A DNA stretch of 64,000 bases from Chondrilla cf. caribensis (Eukaryota; Porifera; Demospongiae; Chondrillida; Chondrillidae), in NCBI GenBank assembly GCA_964020155.1, contig OZ026562.1, positions 4,233,580 to 4,297,579 on the forward strand, in the 5' to 3' direction. Shown one piece after another: positions 45,370-64,000 of the stretch. A model generated the notes under the pieces. The model had not been told where the DNA came from, made no database searches, and worked only from the letters and a program-made list of their open reading frames with translations. Each line of letters opens with the position of its first letter. The stretch's first letter is position 1. Both the position numbers and the translations under genes were made by a program.

Positions 45370-46100
45370 TTTCAAGAAGGTCGAAAGGTCGAGCTACGTG
45401 TTTGCAACACTTGCATGAGCTGTGAGGTCAACATGCCTTATTTCGGGACAGTATCTAATTCCAGACAGTTCGTCTCTCGCCGTATTATTTTCAAGCACTA
45501 ATATTAATAGCTTATGCACTTAACCCTCGCATGGTCGGCTCACACTAGACCAGGCGACATGGTGGAAATCAAGGTGTCTGAAATTAGGCATTGCCAAAAA
45601 AAACATATACAGTGTATACTGTTGCATTTTGTCTAGGGTAGAAGGGGGTAAATTCATGGGCAGCCACAATCTTGCAGCTTTCAATTCCATCTCGAGCTCA
45701 TGGTTCCAATTGTGCATTATCTCCTCGTATCTATGGTAGAATTACAGATGACAAATTAAAGGGCCTGGGGATTTGGAGAATCTATACTCCTCACATGACA
45801 CATTGGTATTGCATACCCATATATTCAATAATGTCTCCTTCTACAGTGTAGCCAGTCCCTAAACCAGCAACCCTGGAGTAGGAGCTGCATGATGCACCAG
45901 ACCAGAGGTAGCCTGTGAGACTGAGCATAGGCTAACCCAAAGCTGACTACAGTAGATAGTGCACAGGAGTACCTTACTACAGCCATACCTGCATAACACA
46001 GCTAACACAGTTTATCTGATATGTTCTTACACAATACCCCGGACTGGCCCATGTCTGAAATGTGATTTAAAAGAAATTGCAAAAATTAAACACACAAATA
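45370..46100. other. Intergenic, no feature recognised
   Basis: Unique sequence between the five-domain saposin gene start and the CCDC24 stop codon. I see no conserved exon, RNA gene or clear repeat here. Confidence 0.5.
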
Positions 46101-46262
46101 TCAAGTCAATGTATCCTGGTTGCTTGTTCGAGTCTTCTGTACCATCTCCCTGAATCTAGTTGCTGTAGATGGCCTCTTTTCATTGTTGACCTTATGTACT
46201 GGGAATCTACAGGCAAAAAGATACTAAGGGCTATAATTATACGTACTGACCTGGGTGGTGGT

Positions 46263-46330
<68 letters not shown>

Positions 46331-46620
46331 TGTGCGCGTGCGTGCGTGTGTGCATGCGTGTGTACATGCATGGCACAATTATGTGCACACATGGATATGT
46401 GAGGAACCTGTCATACTGTGATATAGTACTATCCCTCTCAGGCAGGTGAAGCCTTCTAACTCACTTCTCATGAGGGTTGTGAGAGCTCGTGACTTTGTGT
46501 GAGCTTGTTACATCATCAGTATAGTACGACAGAGAGGCATTAACCTCTCCTTCCAGCGAACTACGAAGATCTTTCAGCTCTGAAGAGGATATAATTGTAA
46601 GTGAACAATTGACATACTAC

Positions 46621-46661
<41 letters not shown>

Positions 46662-46669
46662 CACAACAC

Positions 46670-46738
<69 letters not shown>

Positions 46739-49642
46739 ACACAAACACAAGGTATGCATGTATTGACACATAGATTTATACACATCAGTGCTCACAAACA
46801 CACTCCTAACATAGCCATGTACATATGCACAAGCAGACAACCTTGTAAAGAGGGTTTGTTCCTGAAGGCACTCAGTTCATCCTCCTTGTACCTCACCTCA
46901 TCTTCCAGGCATTTCTAACAGGGAAATAAATGAAGTACATAAACAATTGAACACATATTGAGCACAGTGTAACCTCCACTAAAAACCTCTGACTTGAGGA
47001 AACGTCTAGCATGAGGACACCTTCCTGGGTCCTAGTGAAGTACAGTGAATTCTCGTTGATCTGCCACTGCCTAATCCTCCCAACATTTTAATCCATCACA
47101 ATTTCCCAATGACAATATAATGTGCAGGTAATAATGAATATCCAGTTAATTCACCACACTCATCAATCCACCATATTTTTGGGACACAAATTACAGTGGC
47201 TTAAGGAGAATCAAATGTATTCGTAGTGCTGTAGTGTGTTAAGTGACCTCTCATTTGAGGAAACCTCAGCAATGAGGATGTAAACTAAGGTCCTGCAGTG
47301 TCTGTAATAGTGACTCTGAGGTTACAATGACTACATATGTCCCGTATACCAGACAGCACAAAATAAGTGCACACACAGTACATGCAGTAAACATACAAAT
47401 ATTATGTATGCTTCATGCAGTGTACAAAATGTGTACACACAATACACACCAACCCCTAGTATGGTTAATAGCATTGCACACAGTTCACCTGTAAAAACTG
47501 GATGTCTCCTTTCCTCATGAGACACTCTTCATGGAGGGCATCTCTGTGGAGGGTGTACATACGCATGAATACACAGAAAACACATATCAGCTCACAAAGT
47601 GACAAACTCATGGAATAAATACTAAAAGTAACATCCCTTTAATCAGTGTTCATTATGAAATTTTTCCATACAGCAATAATTATGATCAAATTCCATATTA
47701 ATACACTGTCTATAGATGCACACAGACATAATATTATTATATTGAAACACTTGCCTTATATGCTGTACTACTGTATCAATATCCATCAAATTAATACTGT
47801 TGGAAACGGCATCTATCCTCTCACTGAGGTTTGAACCACCACTCCCATTTTCACTGGTGGGTGTGGCCCGAAGAGGTGTCATCCGGCCGTCATTCCCACA
47901 AACAGACAACAAAGGTCTATGTCCACTACCAGCACTGGAGCTTCGGCTGCTCACTACAACACAATAGCATACGTGCAAACACATGTACGTACTACATTTA
48001 AATGTAAAAAAATATCATACATGCACACATATGTACATTTGCATGTAAAAACAATACCATATATGCACACATACGTATGTACAACATTTGTATGTAAAAA
48101 CACAATATTTGCATGTAGAAAACAATTTTCAGGAATAAAATGTGATATCTCAGTGGAGGTCAATATTGCCATGGAGAGCACAGTATTTACATGAAAAGAA
48201 CAATTCTTGCATGTAAGGTAGAGTACGATATTTGCATGTTGACCACACTCTGCGTTGGTTCACTACATGACAACATTACACAGTACCTGAGGTGGGTCAG
48301 TCTCAACATAACCAAAACAAAATGGACAATTCAGACAGACCAACGTACCAGAAGAGGTCTTGATGACATAGTCAACAACAGAAGGCTTGTGCCGAGAAAA
48401 TTCTGCTGGTACATTCCTACATCAAAATAGTAACCATACCCAGTGAGACAATAGTCAGAGTTCTATCCTGCCATACTGAGGTGTAGCACTCGTTATATTG
48501 CTAGTGTCATCCTCTACATATATCGCTTGCAACATCCCTGAATGTGCTACCACTTGAAAGACAATTTTGAAATAACTCCAAACAAACAAATATAAGACAA
48601 CATAAATAAACATGAAGCAATAAACCTATAAACAAATCATCACAACATTCTCATACACATGCACCAACCCTGTAGCCTCTCGCTGGTTCCTCTGATGAAT
48701 GTGCTCAATCAGGAATGAGATCTCCTGGAGTAGGCGTTCACGGACTGCTGGTGGTTCCGGGAGCTTTGGGGGGATTTCTGCTTGAAGTATCTCCTTCTCC
48801 ACTTCTTCATTGGTCGTTTGACAGATCTCAAGCAAGGTTGAGGCCTTTAAGAAGAGTCCAACAAGCAATACATACACAGAGCCCATATGCATGAAATATT
48901 CTATAATCATTATAATTAACTTTGTCTATATTATACAACACATAGTCTATAATATTATACACATGTGTAGTCAGACTCAATTATTCTACAGTTCTAGTTA
49001 CTGCTACAACATTACCATCTATAAACACTAGTACGATGGGAATTGGCTCAAATGTATCAGTTGTTGTCTGTTCTTCACAGGCCGGTGATCTGGATATGGG
49101 ACTGCATGTGTGCACAAATGAAAGATTTGTGGTTTATGTCTACAAATGTACATCCATATGAGAGCATATGTATCCTTTCAGATAGACAACATAAGATACT
49201 CTTTCTAAGGCAGCAAGCTTCATGGTCCAAGAACCACTACACACAATAAAGAGTCTCTGAAGCAGTACAGGAATAAGCTGTAAGACAGAGCAAGCCCCAC
49301 TTGAGCAAGCTCAACACACATTACAGCTGCTCGATCACTACCACCTGGGTGGAGATGGTACACCAGCTGTCTGCATGTGATCCACTAACGTACGAGTAAT
49401 CTAGTATGCACTCGCGGATACATTGCCGCTACAATACACTACCTCCCCCTCCTGAAGTACGTAGGGAATTCGAAGAGCGTGCCCGATGATGTAGGGGAAT
49501 ACACACCCACCTCTTGGTACAAATCAGACGACAGGTCAACGAGAGATGGTCCTATGGACTCCTTCACATCATCCAATTCGCCTTGTGGGCAACGTTTCTT
49601 CACTGACTCCCAAATAGGTGGCTGCAAAAGAAAAGGTTCCAT
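46101..49642 (-). CDS. CCDC24: Coiled-coil domain-containing protein 24 orthologue
   Basis: Eight exons join in phase, giving 307 aa: 49511-49642, 48669-48844, 48349-48416, 47755-47953, 47489-47543, 46842-46914, 46465-46579 and 46101-46206. The N-terminus reads PPIWESVKKRCPQGELDDVK, then VDLSSDLYQE, like the start of vertebrate CCDC24. The second exon holds PAVRERLLQEISFLIEHIHQ. The best-conserved core is DIDTVVQHIRDALHEECLMR, then IQFLQKCLEDE, the CCDC24 coiled-coil signature. The C-terminus is basic. The molecular function of this family is poorly known. The donor of the 47755-47953 exon is GC (ATAAG|gcaagt). The start ATG at 49642 was chosen because it precedes the conserved segment by nine residues and faces a divergent ORF 162 bp away. 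Confidence 0.88.
46262..46345. repeat. (GT)n microsatellite
   Basis: GT tract with GTGCGCGTGC tail in the last CCDC24 intron. Confidence 0.95.
46622..46735. repeat. (CA)n microsatellite
   Basis: CA tract with ACACAACACAAC interruption in a CCDC24 intron. Confidence 0.95.
46965..47330. mobile_element. Nested MITEs (outer GTAACCTC ends, inner CAGTGAATTCTCGTT)
   Basis: The outer element starts cagtgtaacctccac near 46967 and ends gaggttacaatgac near 47328 as its mirror. It is interrupted from about 47041 to 47215 by a second element (acagtgaattctcgttgatc) related to 25826-26565. It lies in a CCDC24 intron. Confidence 0.6.
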
Positions 49643-49803
49643 TTGTTATTAAAATTCAGTCTCGCGTATGATAGCCCAGACCCATTCCCGTCTCACCAAA
49701 TTAAATTGGGACTGCGTTGTTAGTGGGCGGAGAGTTATCATAAGTAGATCCCCTACATCATCTAGGCCTAATGTAATGGTATTCATTACCTCCTTGCCGA
49801 GGA
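49643..49803. promoter_or_regulatory. Putative bidirectional promoter between CCDC24 and the small membrane-protein ORF
   Basis: 161 bp separate two outward-facing start codons. There is no TATA box. The call rests on gene orientation and spacing only. Confidence 0.35.
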
Positions 49804-50061
49804 ATGTCGAACCGTAGAGTCTACGGTCGAACTGGGGAGTTAATACAGCAATTGCAGCCACGCGTACTGAACAAAATACTGGCCAATTTCCGAAGTATCA
49901 TGAACCCTTCTCTTCTCTTTCCTATAACTCTTGCCGTCTTTGCAGCTACTGCAACGCTTTTGGCACTTTTCCGGGACCGACGCCAGAGAGCTCACGAGGC
50001 TCTCCCTACACCGCGTCAAGAGACTGGATTTGGGCATAGCAAGATGGTTTCTGGGAAATGA
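49804..50061 (+). CDS. Small single-pass membrane protein ORF, hypothetical
   Basis: An 85-codon frame from ATG 49804 to TGA 50059-50061. It has an amphipathic, basic N-terminus (IQQLQPRVLNKILANFR), one hydrophobic helix (LLFPITLAVFAATATLLALF) and a charged tail (RDRRQRAHE). This layout is common in small mitochondrial or ER membrane proteins. An AATAAA overlaps the stop codon (50061-50066), consistent with a very short 3' end. It is transcribed away from CCDC24, whose ATG lies 162 bp off, so the two could share a bidirectional promoter. I recognise no family. The minus-strand frame over the same bases lacks protein-like features. It might be a chance ORF or a first exon. Confidence 0.45.
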   Translation: MSNRRVYGRTGELIQQLQPRVLNKILANFRSIMNPSLLFPITLAVFAATATLLALFRDRRQRAHEALPTPRQETGFGHSKMVSGK

Positions 50062-50454
50062 ATAAACGTGAGCTAGGTTTATCCTTTACCTTTAATTTTA
50101 TAAGCATTACACAAGCTATGACCGTCCGTCATTGTCATTATACAAGTTGTGACCTGTGTGGAATATATTTTGCTTGTAAACAATTGCATGACAATTACTA
50201 AAATCATTAAAGTGGCGGATGGTTTACCGCGACGACGACGGCGACTTTTCAATACGTTTTATCTCTTGGTCACAGTAGGTTTCCAAGAATAAAGCTAGCG
50301 CTGAGTCTGTTAGTCCGCGTGGTATCAACTAGCTGCATGCTACAGTACATCACATATCTATGATCACATCTACTGTGCTATGTCATAACTGTACACCTAA
50401 AACCATCATATACATGGGACCTGGAGAGATGGAGTATTATTTTCCAATAACTAT

Positions 50455-50459
<5 letters not shown>

Positions 50460-50528
<69 letters not shown>

Positions 50529-50567
50529 CTGTGTGTGTGTGCGTGTGTGCATGTATGCGTGTGTGCA

Positions 50568-50615
<48 letters not shown>
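50460..50615. repeat. (GT)n and (GC)n microsatellite
   Basis: GT tract with a GCGCGCGCGCGC block near 50570-50582. It lies between the small ORF and the SMARCE1 3' end. No gene is seen in 50067-51041. Confidence 0.95.
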
Positions 50616-50616
<1 letters not shown>

Positions 50617-51041
50617 AATGATTGATGTGCATGTCAAAGTGGTAGTTCGCAAAGTTCTCACAACAAACCATTAAGAATATGTAGTCACTGTGGCAGTGTA
50701 TATACAATTTGTTATACCCATGAGATGGAATCACAGAGCATGCAGCTAGAAGTGGTATCATGCCAGGAATTGGAAGAACCAGTATTGACACATTATTATA
50801 GTATAGTATGCTATCAGCTTCTAATGACTCAATAATAGGCATATGGTACATATGGTAAGCAATTAAGCCTTCTCAGCAGTTTTTCCTACTGACCTTAACA
50901 AACTTTGAGGAACACTTTAGCCACAGCATTAGCACACACCTACATACTATTAGGTTTCAGGGAGTTTCTCAAATGAACTTGTAATGAACAAAAATGAATC
51001 AATAAAATAAAATACACATGATAAATGAACAGGAATACTGA

Positions 51042-52689
51042 TCACAGGTTTATGTATTTGGCTACTTGTGGTGAAGGAGGGGGTATTTTCACTGGATGGC
51101 TCTGCTTCTTGGTTGGTTGACTGAGAGGACTTTCACGCAGCTGATGAGGGTAAGACACAGCAGTTGAGATATCTATTTGCATAATACCGGCAATGTGTGT
51201 GTGCATGTGTATATATAAACATAGTTACACCGTTGTATAAACAGTAGTGCTGGTGTCAAACCAAAAATCTTGTACCATTTGTGTGTGTGTGTGATGGCTG
51301 GTGTTAGACAAACTATACAACCACAAATTTGTCCCCTGACTTTATTCATAGATTCGTGATGCCATACTGAGTCTCCCAACAGAAGAATTGAATCACACAC
51401 ACTTGGAATAATTCCAGTGATACAAGCCTTTTTAGTGTGATGACTGACTGTCGCTGTTTGTGTAGGCTGTGTGTGTTCCATGTACAATACCTTCTTCATT
51501 TCTGTCAGAAAGGTCTGTCCATCCTGTACAATCTGTCTCTTTCTCTTGTGAAAGGTGATTTCTCTTGTCTTCAGTTCTTCTTCTAGGTCCTTCTGCGTCT
51601 GTGTCAATGCTGCTACCTTCTCCTGTAAACTACTTCCTTTGGTATCTCCACTAGCTGGAACAGATGAATAAGCACTCTCACATAAACTTACAGAGCAATG
51701 GATACACAAGTATACATGGATGTTTCTAAGAACAAAGTACATCAAACACACACATGTACAAACATACATGCTCACACACACATTATCTCTAACACGTGTG
51801 CACTAACAAATACACACATACACACATTCACATGGATATTCTAACTTATGTATGTACCTTTGACATTATCCGGTACAACTATGTCATTGAATATCTCCGC
51901 CATCAAGCGGTGATTCCTGAGGTAGCGAGCGCCAGCAACCTGCTGCATGGTGACCATCTCACTCTCCTCCTCCTCCTGTTGTGCCATGGACAGCCCCATC
52001 TGAGGAACACATACATATGTATGTAATAGACCACCTAAGCCAATAGTACTCAAAGTGTGTAGAATGTGCCACATTAGCCGATAGTACAGAAAGTGTGTAG
52101 AATACTCAAAGTACGTATGTAGAATATGCCTCCTTGTCGATAGGAGATAAATACATAAAGATACCATTGCTTCTAGGAAACTTGTAACATGACAGAAAGC
52201 CCTCTTTATCAGTACAAATAAACAACTTCCTCCACACTAACCCAACACACACATACCTGTCCTGGTGACATGACCTGCTGGCGCTTGGCCGCTAGCTCAG
52301 CTTGCTGCTTTGCCTCCTGGTACACCTCTGCCTGGTGCTTTGCTTCGAGGAATGCTTTGTAAGCTGGGGAGTTGTGGTAGACCTTCATCTGCTCAACGTA
52401 CACTGCTTTCTCCGCCTCCCACTCATCTGCATATTTCTAGACATAGTACAGAGTCAAGATAGAGATGGCAGGAACAGCAAATATTACACAGAGCACAATA
52501 AAGGTTGACATAGCATAAGTGTTTGATGTGTATATACAGGCTCATCTACATACTACATAAGTACATGCATATTACATATGCACATACGTACATACAGATA
52601 CATGTACAAACACACATACTGCCCCACACAAACACATAAACACACATACATACACATGTACAAAAACACATATCTTCCACACATACGTA

Positions 52690-52735
<46 letters not shown>

Positions 52736-52835
52736 CACACACACACTAACACACACACACACTCTCACACACACACACACACACACACACTAACACACAC
52801 ACACTAACACACACACACTAACACACACACACACT

Positions 52836-52881
<46 letters not shown>

Positions 52882-52892
52882 CACACACACAC

Positions 52893-52928
<36 letters not shown>

Positions 52929-54531
52929 TTATCCTTATCCGACAACATCTTCCATCTGGTTCCAATAATCTTACTAGCCTCAGAAAGCTTCAAGTCAGGA
53001 TTCTCCCCCTTGACCACGTCCCACATCTCCTTATTGTACCTCATGTAAGGGGTCAGGGGCTTCTCTGGAGGCTTGGGAGGCTGGAGGGTGTTGTTCTACA
53101 CAAAACACAGGCCAGAACGGAAGTAAGACTGTAGATGATAAACCTTTGATGTTATAATGTGTTACAAAGTGAAGAAATGAGGTACAATGTGGTGCTAGAG
53201 TACATCGTGGTCAAAAAGGTAAAATGTAGTAGAAAAGGTACAATGTGGTAGTAGAGGTACAATGTGGTAGTAGTAAAATGTGATATAAGAAACACAACGT
53301 GGCAGAAAAGATAAAATGTGGTATGCGGGGTACAATGTGGTAGTAGAGGTACAATGTGGTACAAGTGGTACATACAATTTGTGGTACAAGAGGTAAAATA
53401 TGGTATTGTAAGAGGTACAATGGGGTACATCAAGTTAGTACAATACAGTATAAAAGTTTGAAAAAATACATGTAGATTGTTTCAGTCTGTGCAAAACGGT
53501 CCTTACCTGTCCCTTGCTCTGTTTATTAGTTCTCGTAGAAGAGGACTGAGGTGGGTTTGAGCTGACAATTCCCGAGTAGTGGCCAACAGAGTGGGCGGGG
53601 ACACCACTTGTGAGGGGCGGAGTCCCGTATCCAGAGCTTGGTGTGTGGTGTGTACCCCACTGGCCTGTCCCTGGGGGCATTCCTGGGTACCCCCCATGGG
53701 GCTGTGGGGTGTTGATGAGGGGACTGGGGTTGTGAGGCATGGATGTTCGTGGACCTGATGAGTGGAAGGAACAAGTGAAGGACAACCATCATGGAATGGG
53801 TACATGCAGTGTAATTGTACACACAGTACAGTGAATTCACAGTACATACATGATAATATTATGAATACTAAATTAATGAAAGGCTACATCATATTGATTT
53901 TTGAAAAAAGCAAAAATTAATACATTGTGAGGCCTCGAATAAACACATTAAATAGAAGTATAGAGTAGCTGTAAACTGGCATTTTAAACCTTAATTGACA
54001 GACATGGTGTAGATAGTGTAGTTACTAAACCTTCAGGCCAAGACGAGAACACGCCAACCAGACTACAACATAATAGAAGAGACATGTAGCCTCAAAAAAT
54101 AATATGTTGGAGGATATTTACACGTTGTATACACGGGAAGAGAATGAAGTCTTTGTCATTAGAAAATCAACGTCCTTTAATCACGTAGCCAGGATACACA
54201 CGTAGGATCTAGCTATGTGGGTCACTACACTCGTGCGTGATGTACGCTGAGTGATGGGGAGATTTTATCCTCAAGAAAACACGTAACCACGAAATTATGA
54301 GGTTGTTCATATAAGCTTTACGACAAAATGAGCCTTAAATCACCTGGATCACCAATAACAGAAAGTTCCTTTCACTCAGTGAGACCAGAATGACAATATA
54401 AATCAACCAAACTTGAAAAATGGACGTAGCAACAACGAATAATACAATTAAGGTACGAAACTACCTCTTCCTCGTACAAACTTACCGTAATACGGGTTTT
54501 GGTACGGATATGGCGAACCGGAATACTGCAT
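51042..54531 (-). CDS. SMARCE1: SMARCE1/BAF57, HMG-box subunit of the BAF (SWI/SNF) complex
   Basis: Seven exons join in phase, giving 349 aa: 54486-54531, 53507-53754, 52925-53095, 52257-52436, 51858-51999, 51491-51654 and 51042-51140. Order: Tyr/Pro/Gly-rich N-terminus ([16 protein letters not shown] and a [11 protein letters not shown] stretch), then an HMG box starting [20 protein letters not shown] and continuing [20 protein letters not shown]. After it comes the SMARCE1 hallmark [17 protein letters not shown], then [20 protein letters not shown], a coiled coil ([35 protein letters not shown]) and a basic proline-rich end. The NSPAY and RNHRL blocks are specific to this family. The protein binds DNA and tethers chromatin-remodelling BAF complexes in the nucleus. 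It is shorter than the human protein because the acidic C-terminal tail is absent. It sits between two saposin genes with no apparent functional link. Confidence 0.95.
52690..52923. repeat. (CA)n microsatellite with CTAACA and CTCTCA interruptions
   Basis: The tract ends two bases before the SMARCE1 HMG-box exon, so that exon's donor reads CAA|gtgtgtgt on the coding strand. Confidence 0.95.
53165..53430. repeat. Degenerate minisatellite (GTACAATGTGGTAGTAGAG)
   Basis: Irregular repeats of a 19-bp-like unit in SMARCE1 intron 2. Confidence 0.8.
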
Positions 54532-54699
54532 AATGCCCTATTATATGTCCCTTTTCGCTTTCACTGAAAAGACCCACATCACGTGTAAGTCACATGACTT
54601 CCTGTTCCGCTAGAGCACTTCTCGCGTGTAAAAGCTGTGAATATAATAACAATAATTTACGTATTCGTATATACTCCAGTAATTTCTCATACATGCACA

Positions 54700-54765
54700 T
54701 GGAGGCATACACACACATGGAGGCATACACACACATGGAGGCATACACACACATGGAGGCATACA
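54700..54765. repeat. 18-bp repeat (ACATGGAGGCATACACAC)
   Basis: Four tandem copies between SMARCE1 and the four-domain saposin gene. Confidence 0.9.
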
Positions 54766-54941
54766 TGTACAACAAATCTACATGTCCTTGTCAAAAGCTA
54801 TGCATATTATAGGCGACAGCAAAGTCAATAAAGATGACGATGTTCACTGCCTGTATAGTGTGTACTGGTCGTAGAAGTATTGAAGGGATAATACTGAACA
54901 CAAAAGCTACTGCTGCTTGTGGATGTAGGGAAGACCAATTC

Positions 54942-61282
<6,341 letters not shown>

Positions 61283-61901
61283 TACTCAACGAAAACCACG
61301 AACTGTACCCAGCAGAAGTACCTCAAGCTGGAATCGATCGGTAGAAGTTCACTTCGAGCTCGTCTCGCTCGCTATGTCTCCGCACATCAAATTTGGAATT
61401 GGATGTCATGTGACTTGGCACTGCACGTGTATAATCATCCAACAGTGATGGGATGGAGTTATGTGAAGGTGGCGGAGCTCATGTGTAGAGATGTCACTTG
61501 GACAAGATTAACGCGTGAACAGCGAACACTCATGAGTTCAACTGATCAATTATTCCTCGAGTAGCATGTATATACATGCGCTGAGAGTCTCCAGATGTGT
61601 TCACAAGACCACTTCTATCCAGCATATTAGTTGGTGTATACATATTTTATGAAGATGTTTAGCTTATTGTACTGGACAAGCAGGTATATTTAATTTGCTA
61701 TAAAAGACATTCACTATTATGAGAGGTCTGTATAGCGAGACTCTACTGCATTGGAAAAGCCTTCACATGCAAGCACTACCTAGTAACTATTATAAGGGTT
61801 ACAGTGTCCACTGTTAGTACAACACACACTGGTCCTGGAAGTAATAAAGAGGTAATGCTACATACACCAGGTATTGTTTCTTTAATCTTGTTCTGTTCTT
61901 G

Positions 61902-63875
61902 TTAAGGGATGCAAATAGTACCATCGCAAAGATAATCATCTTCCTGTTCCCATGAAGAGATGATGAGAGTGGGGTGAATATCATATAATATTATACCAAA
62001 TTGAATATAAGAGTTGACATGAGAACTTACAAGGATACTTTCTAATAATTCAGAAAGATAATCACCGACCACTTGGACACACTAGTAAGTCGATGTGATA
62101 TTGCAAAAAGATACACACCATGTGATACACATGTGATATATTATACACAAGTTGAACACAATGCACACAACATACACACCTATACTGTCAAACAATATTA
62201 CAAACATTACCTCAACATTCACTTACAATAACTAACATCCATAAATACGTACAACATAAACATGTACATGTTCGTACAAATAAACATACACACATAATAA
62301 ACTATTAAACATATTATATAACATAAGCATAATATACACAAAGAAATAAATACATAAAGGTACAAACATAAACATACATACACATATTACATACAGCTTA
62401 TTACGTATGTACACATACTCATACAAGAAGACACACATTCACAACATATACATATAGTACCTCATCACTATGGAGAACAGGTAGGGGCATTGGTGTACAG
62501 AGATTAACGACTGCAGTCAGTATCCTCGACTGATAGCAGATGTTGAGAGAGAGAGAGAAAGGTGCAGTGAGTATATTGCGTGCAGCTAACCACCAGCAGT
62601 TTCATACAAAGTGAACTTCTCACAAGAATAGCTTTATCTGAAAGTACTGGTTTGATGTACTCAGTAAAGGCCTTACAAGCTTTGCACAAGTCAGGATTGG
62701 GAGGTTGTGGGGCAATCTGGTTAAGAAGGCAAAAAATTACTGTAATGTGTATGTGTACACTACATGTATACACTCACACACACCTCACCTTTTTCTCATC
62801 CACTTCTGGCTGACTAGCATTACAAAGAGTAAACTTCACACAGAACTTCTCTGGATCCTAACAAGATGAATTATATACAATAAACTCTCCACATTATACA
62901 AGGCCTCCACTAGCAGTAACAACATTCACAATTATCACTGGATGTCTCAGAAGTATTTGAACAAATATCTCTCTCTTCTCACGAACAGTCCTACCACCAA
63001 CACCCTTCTCCACTAGCACCAACAGCACTCACAACCACACACGATCTCATGCTCTCAGTCATACCGTCATTTCCTGTCCAAGTAGTCTCCATGTCATTGG
63101 GACAAAATTATCAAACAAAGTCCTGCACTGTGAGTAGAACCACCAGATGGAGGTATGTGGGACACTCACAGTGTACAGAACACTAGTATGAACATAGATA
63201 ACTCGCATATTATACAATAATATATTAATCAATCATCAAAGCTCAAAATCAAGTTTCAAGAATATAACAAAACAATGAATCTGAAATGAATCTGACACAG
63301 TGGACACATCAAAGGACATAAGCTATAGTTATATCCTGCCTGGGTATGTATATACAACAAGGTACCTATACACAGTAACAACATTCACAATGGTATGTTA
63401 TGTATATTATTACATAGTACATACATACCTGTACCACACTTTGGTTGGAATCGTATTTAAGGAAAGCTGGAAATGCCAGAGAATCACAATATGAGTGAAA
63501 GGACTTAGTCAAGTGATCCTGAGTGGGGAAAGTGTGTAAATGAATGAGTACAGTTAGCTGGATGGCACCTGATCACTGTTAGATAGACTTGTGTTTACAC
63601 ACTATATACTACACACAGACACACAATACACACACACACACACATACACACGCACATTTGGTTAATGCGTTAATTGTTGTTATCGATTGTGTGTACATGT
63701 ACATTTGGTCATGCACATGTACACATATTCACCACACACACAAGTATACAATTCTATAATATCAAACACGTACCAAAAGTGTATTGCTGCTAAAGATTGG
63801 CTTGAGAGCTTTGGTCCAATTCTTACAGGAACTACAGCTAGGAGCTCCCAGCATATACTGAGGTTGATGTTCCGG
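61902..63875 (-). CDS. SapB-domain precursor, paralogue of the 54.9-61.3 kb gene, 5' part outside window
   Basis: Eight exons in phase encode the last two SapB domains: 63774-63875, 63429-63518, 63065-63127, 62789-62857 (domain c-like), then 62624-62716, 62461-62529, 62031-62081 and 61902-61943 (domain d-like). They match domains c and d of the neighbouring gene exon by exon. CRTLFDNFVPMTWRLLGQEM is identical, DPEKFCVKFTLCNASQPEVD differs by one residue, and the others are clearly diverged. Both domains keep six cysteines; the last exon reads EDDYLCDGTICIP and a stop, shorter than its paralogue. The gene continues beyond base 64000. The high identity of the third and fourth exons and the introns around them (62790-63205 with 56105-56510), against weaker identity elsewhere, points to gene conversion. 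Confidence 0.85.
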
Positions 63876-64000
63876 CTGGATGTAAACAATTGTAAATGTG
63901 TAATAAACAACACAGAAGTAAACACAATACATAACGCACTCAGCAAACACATACATAGTGTATAAACATATCACATTACGAATAAACGTACATTTGGAGG

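Overview
The window is eukaryotic nuclear DNA from an invertebrate animal. Short coding exons are separated by mostly short GT-AG introns, and the single-copy genes recognised are animal genes (CTNS, MRPL55, FAM32A, CCDC24, SMARCE1). The compact introns, the many short terminal-inverted-repeat elements and the expansion of saposin genes would fit a sponge or another early-branching animal, but that placement is inference. Most long open frames here are CA/GT or minisatellite artefacts. I built the gene models by hand from conserved protein motifs, splice sites and agreement of intron phase.

Layout. 0.3-2.9 kb: cystinosin (CTNS, minus strand), running off the left edge. 4.0-4.8 kb: a TTAA-flanked, piggyBac-like element without coding capacity. 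4.9-6.1 kb: mitochondrial ribosomal protein L55 (plus). 8.3-10.2 kb: a fibronectin-III single-pass membrane protein (plus). 10.6-12.6 kb: tandem repeats. 12.9-14.7 kb: complete FAM32A (minus) with large satellites in its introns.

From 15.4 kb to the right edge the window is dominated by a minus-strand cluster of seven saposin-family genes. They are two tandem SapA-only microprotein genes (15.4-16.3 and 17.0-19.0 kb), a SapA plus six-SapB prosaposin-like gene (19.8-33.4 kb, 27 exons, 634 aa), a two-SapB gene (35.3-38.0 kb), a SapA plus five-SapB gene whose last domain is truncated (38.7-45.4 kb), a four-SapB gene (54.9-61.3 kb), and a paralogue of it that leaves the window (61.9-63.9 kb). CCDC24 (46.1-49.6 kb), a small divergent membrane-protein ORF (49.8-50.1 kb) and SMARCE1 (51.0-54.5 kb) interrupt the cluster.

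How it may work. The saposin genes encode secretory or lysosomal precursors. Vertebrate prosaposin is cut into lipid-binding saposins that help lysosomal hydrolases. Cystinosin is also a lysosomal membrane protein, but nothing in the sequence shows it is functionally linked to the cluster. Each SapB domain is cut at conserved phase-0 positions into four exons, with an N-x-S/T sequon often closing the first one, so domains can duplicate as modules. The main points of interest are the cluster with its SapA-only members, coordinated cysteine loss in one domain, a repeat-associated loss of a last exon, a probable gene-conversion patch, and several nested mobile elements.
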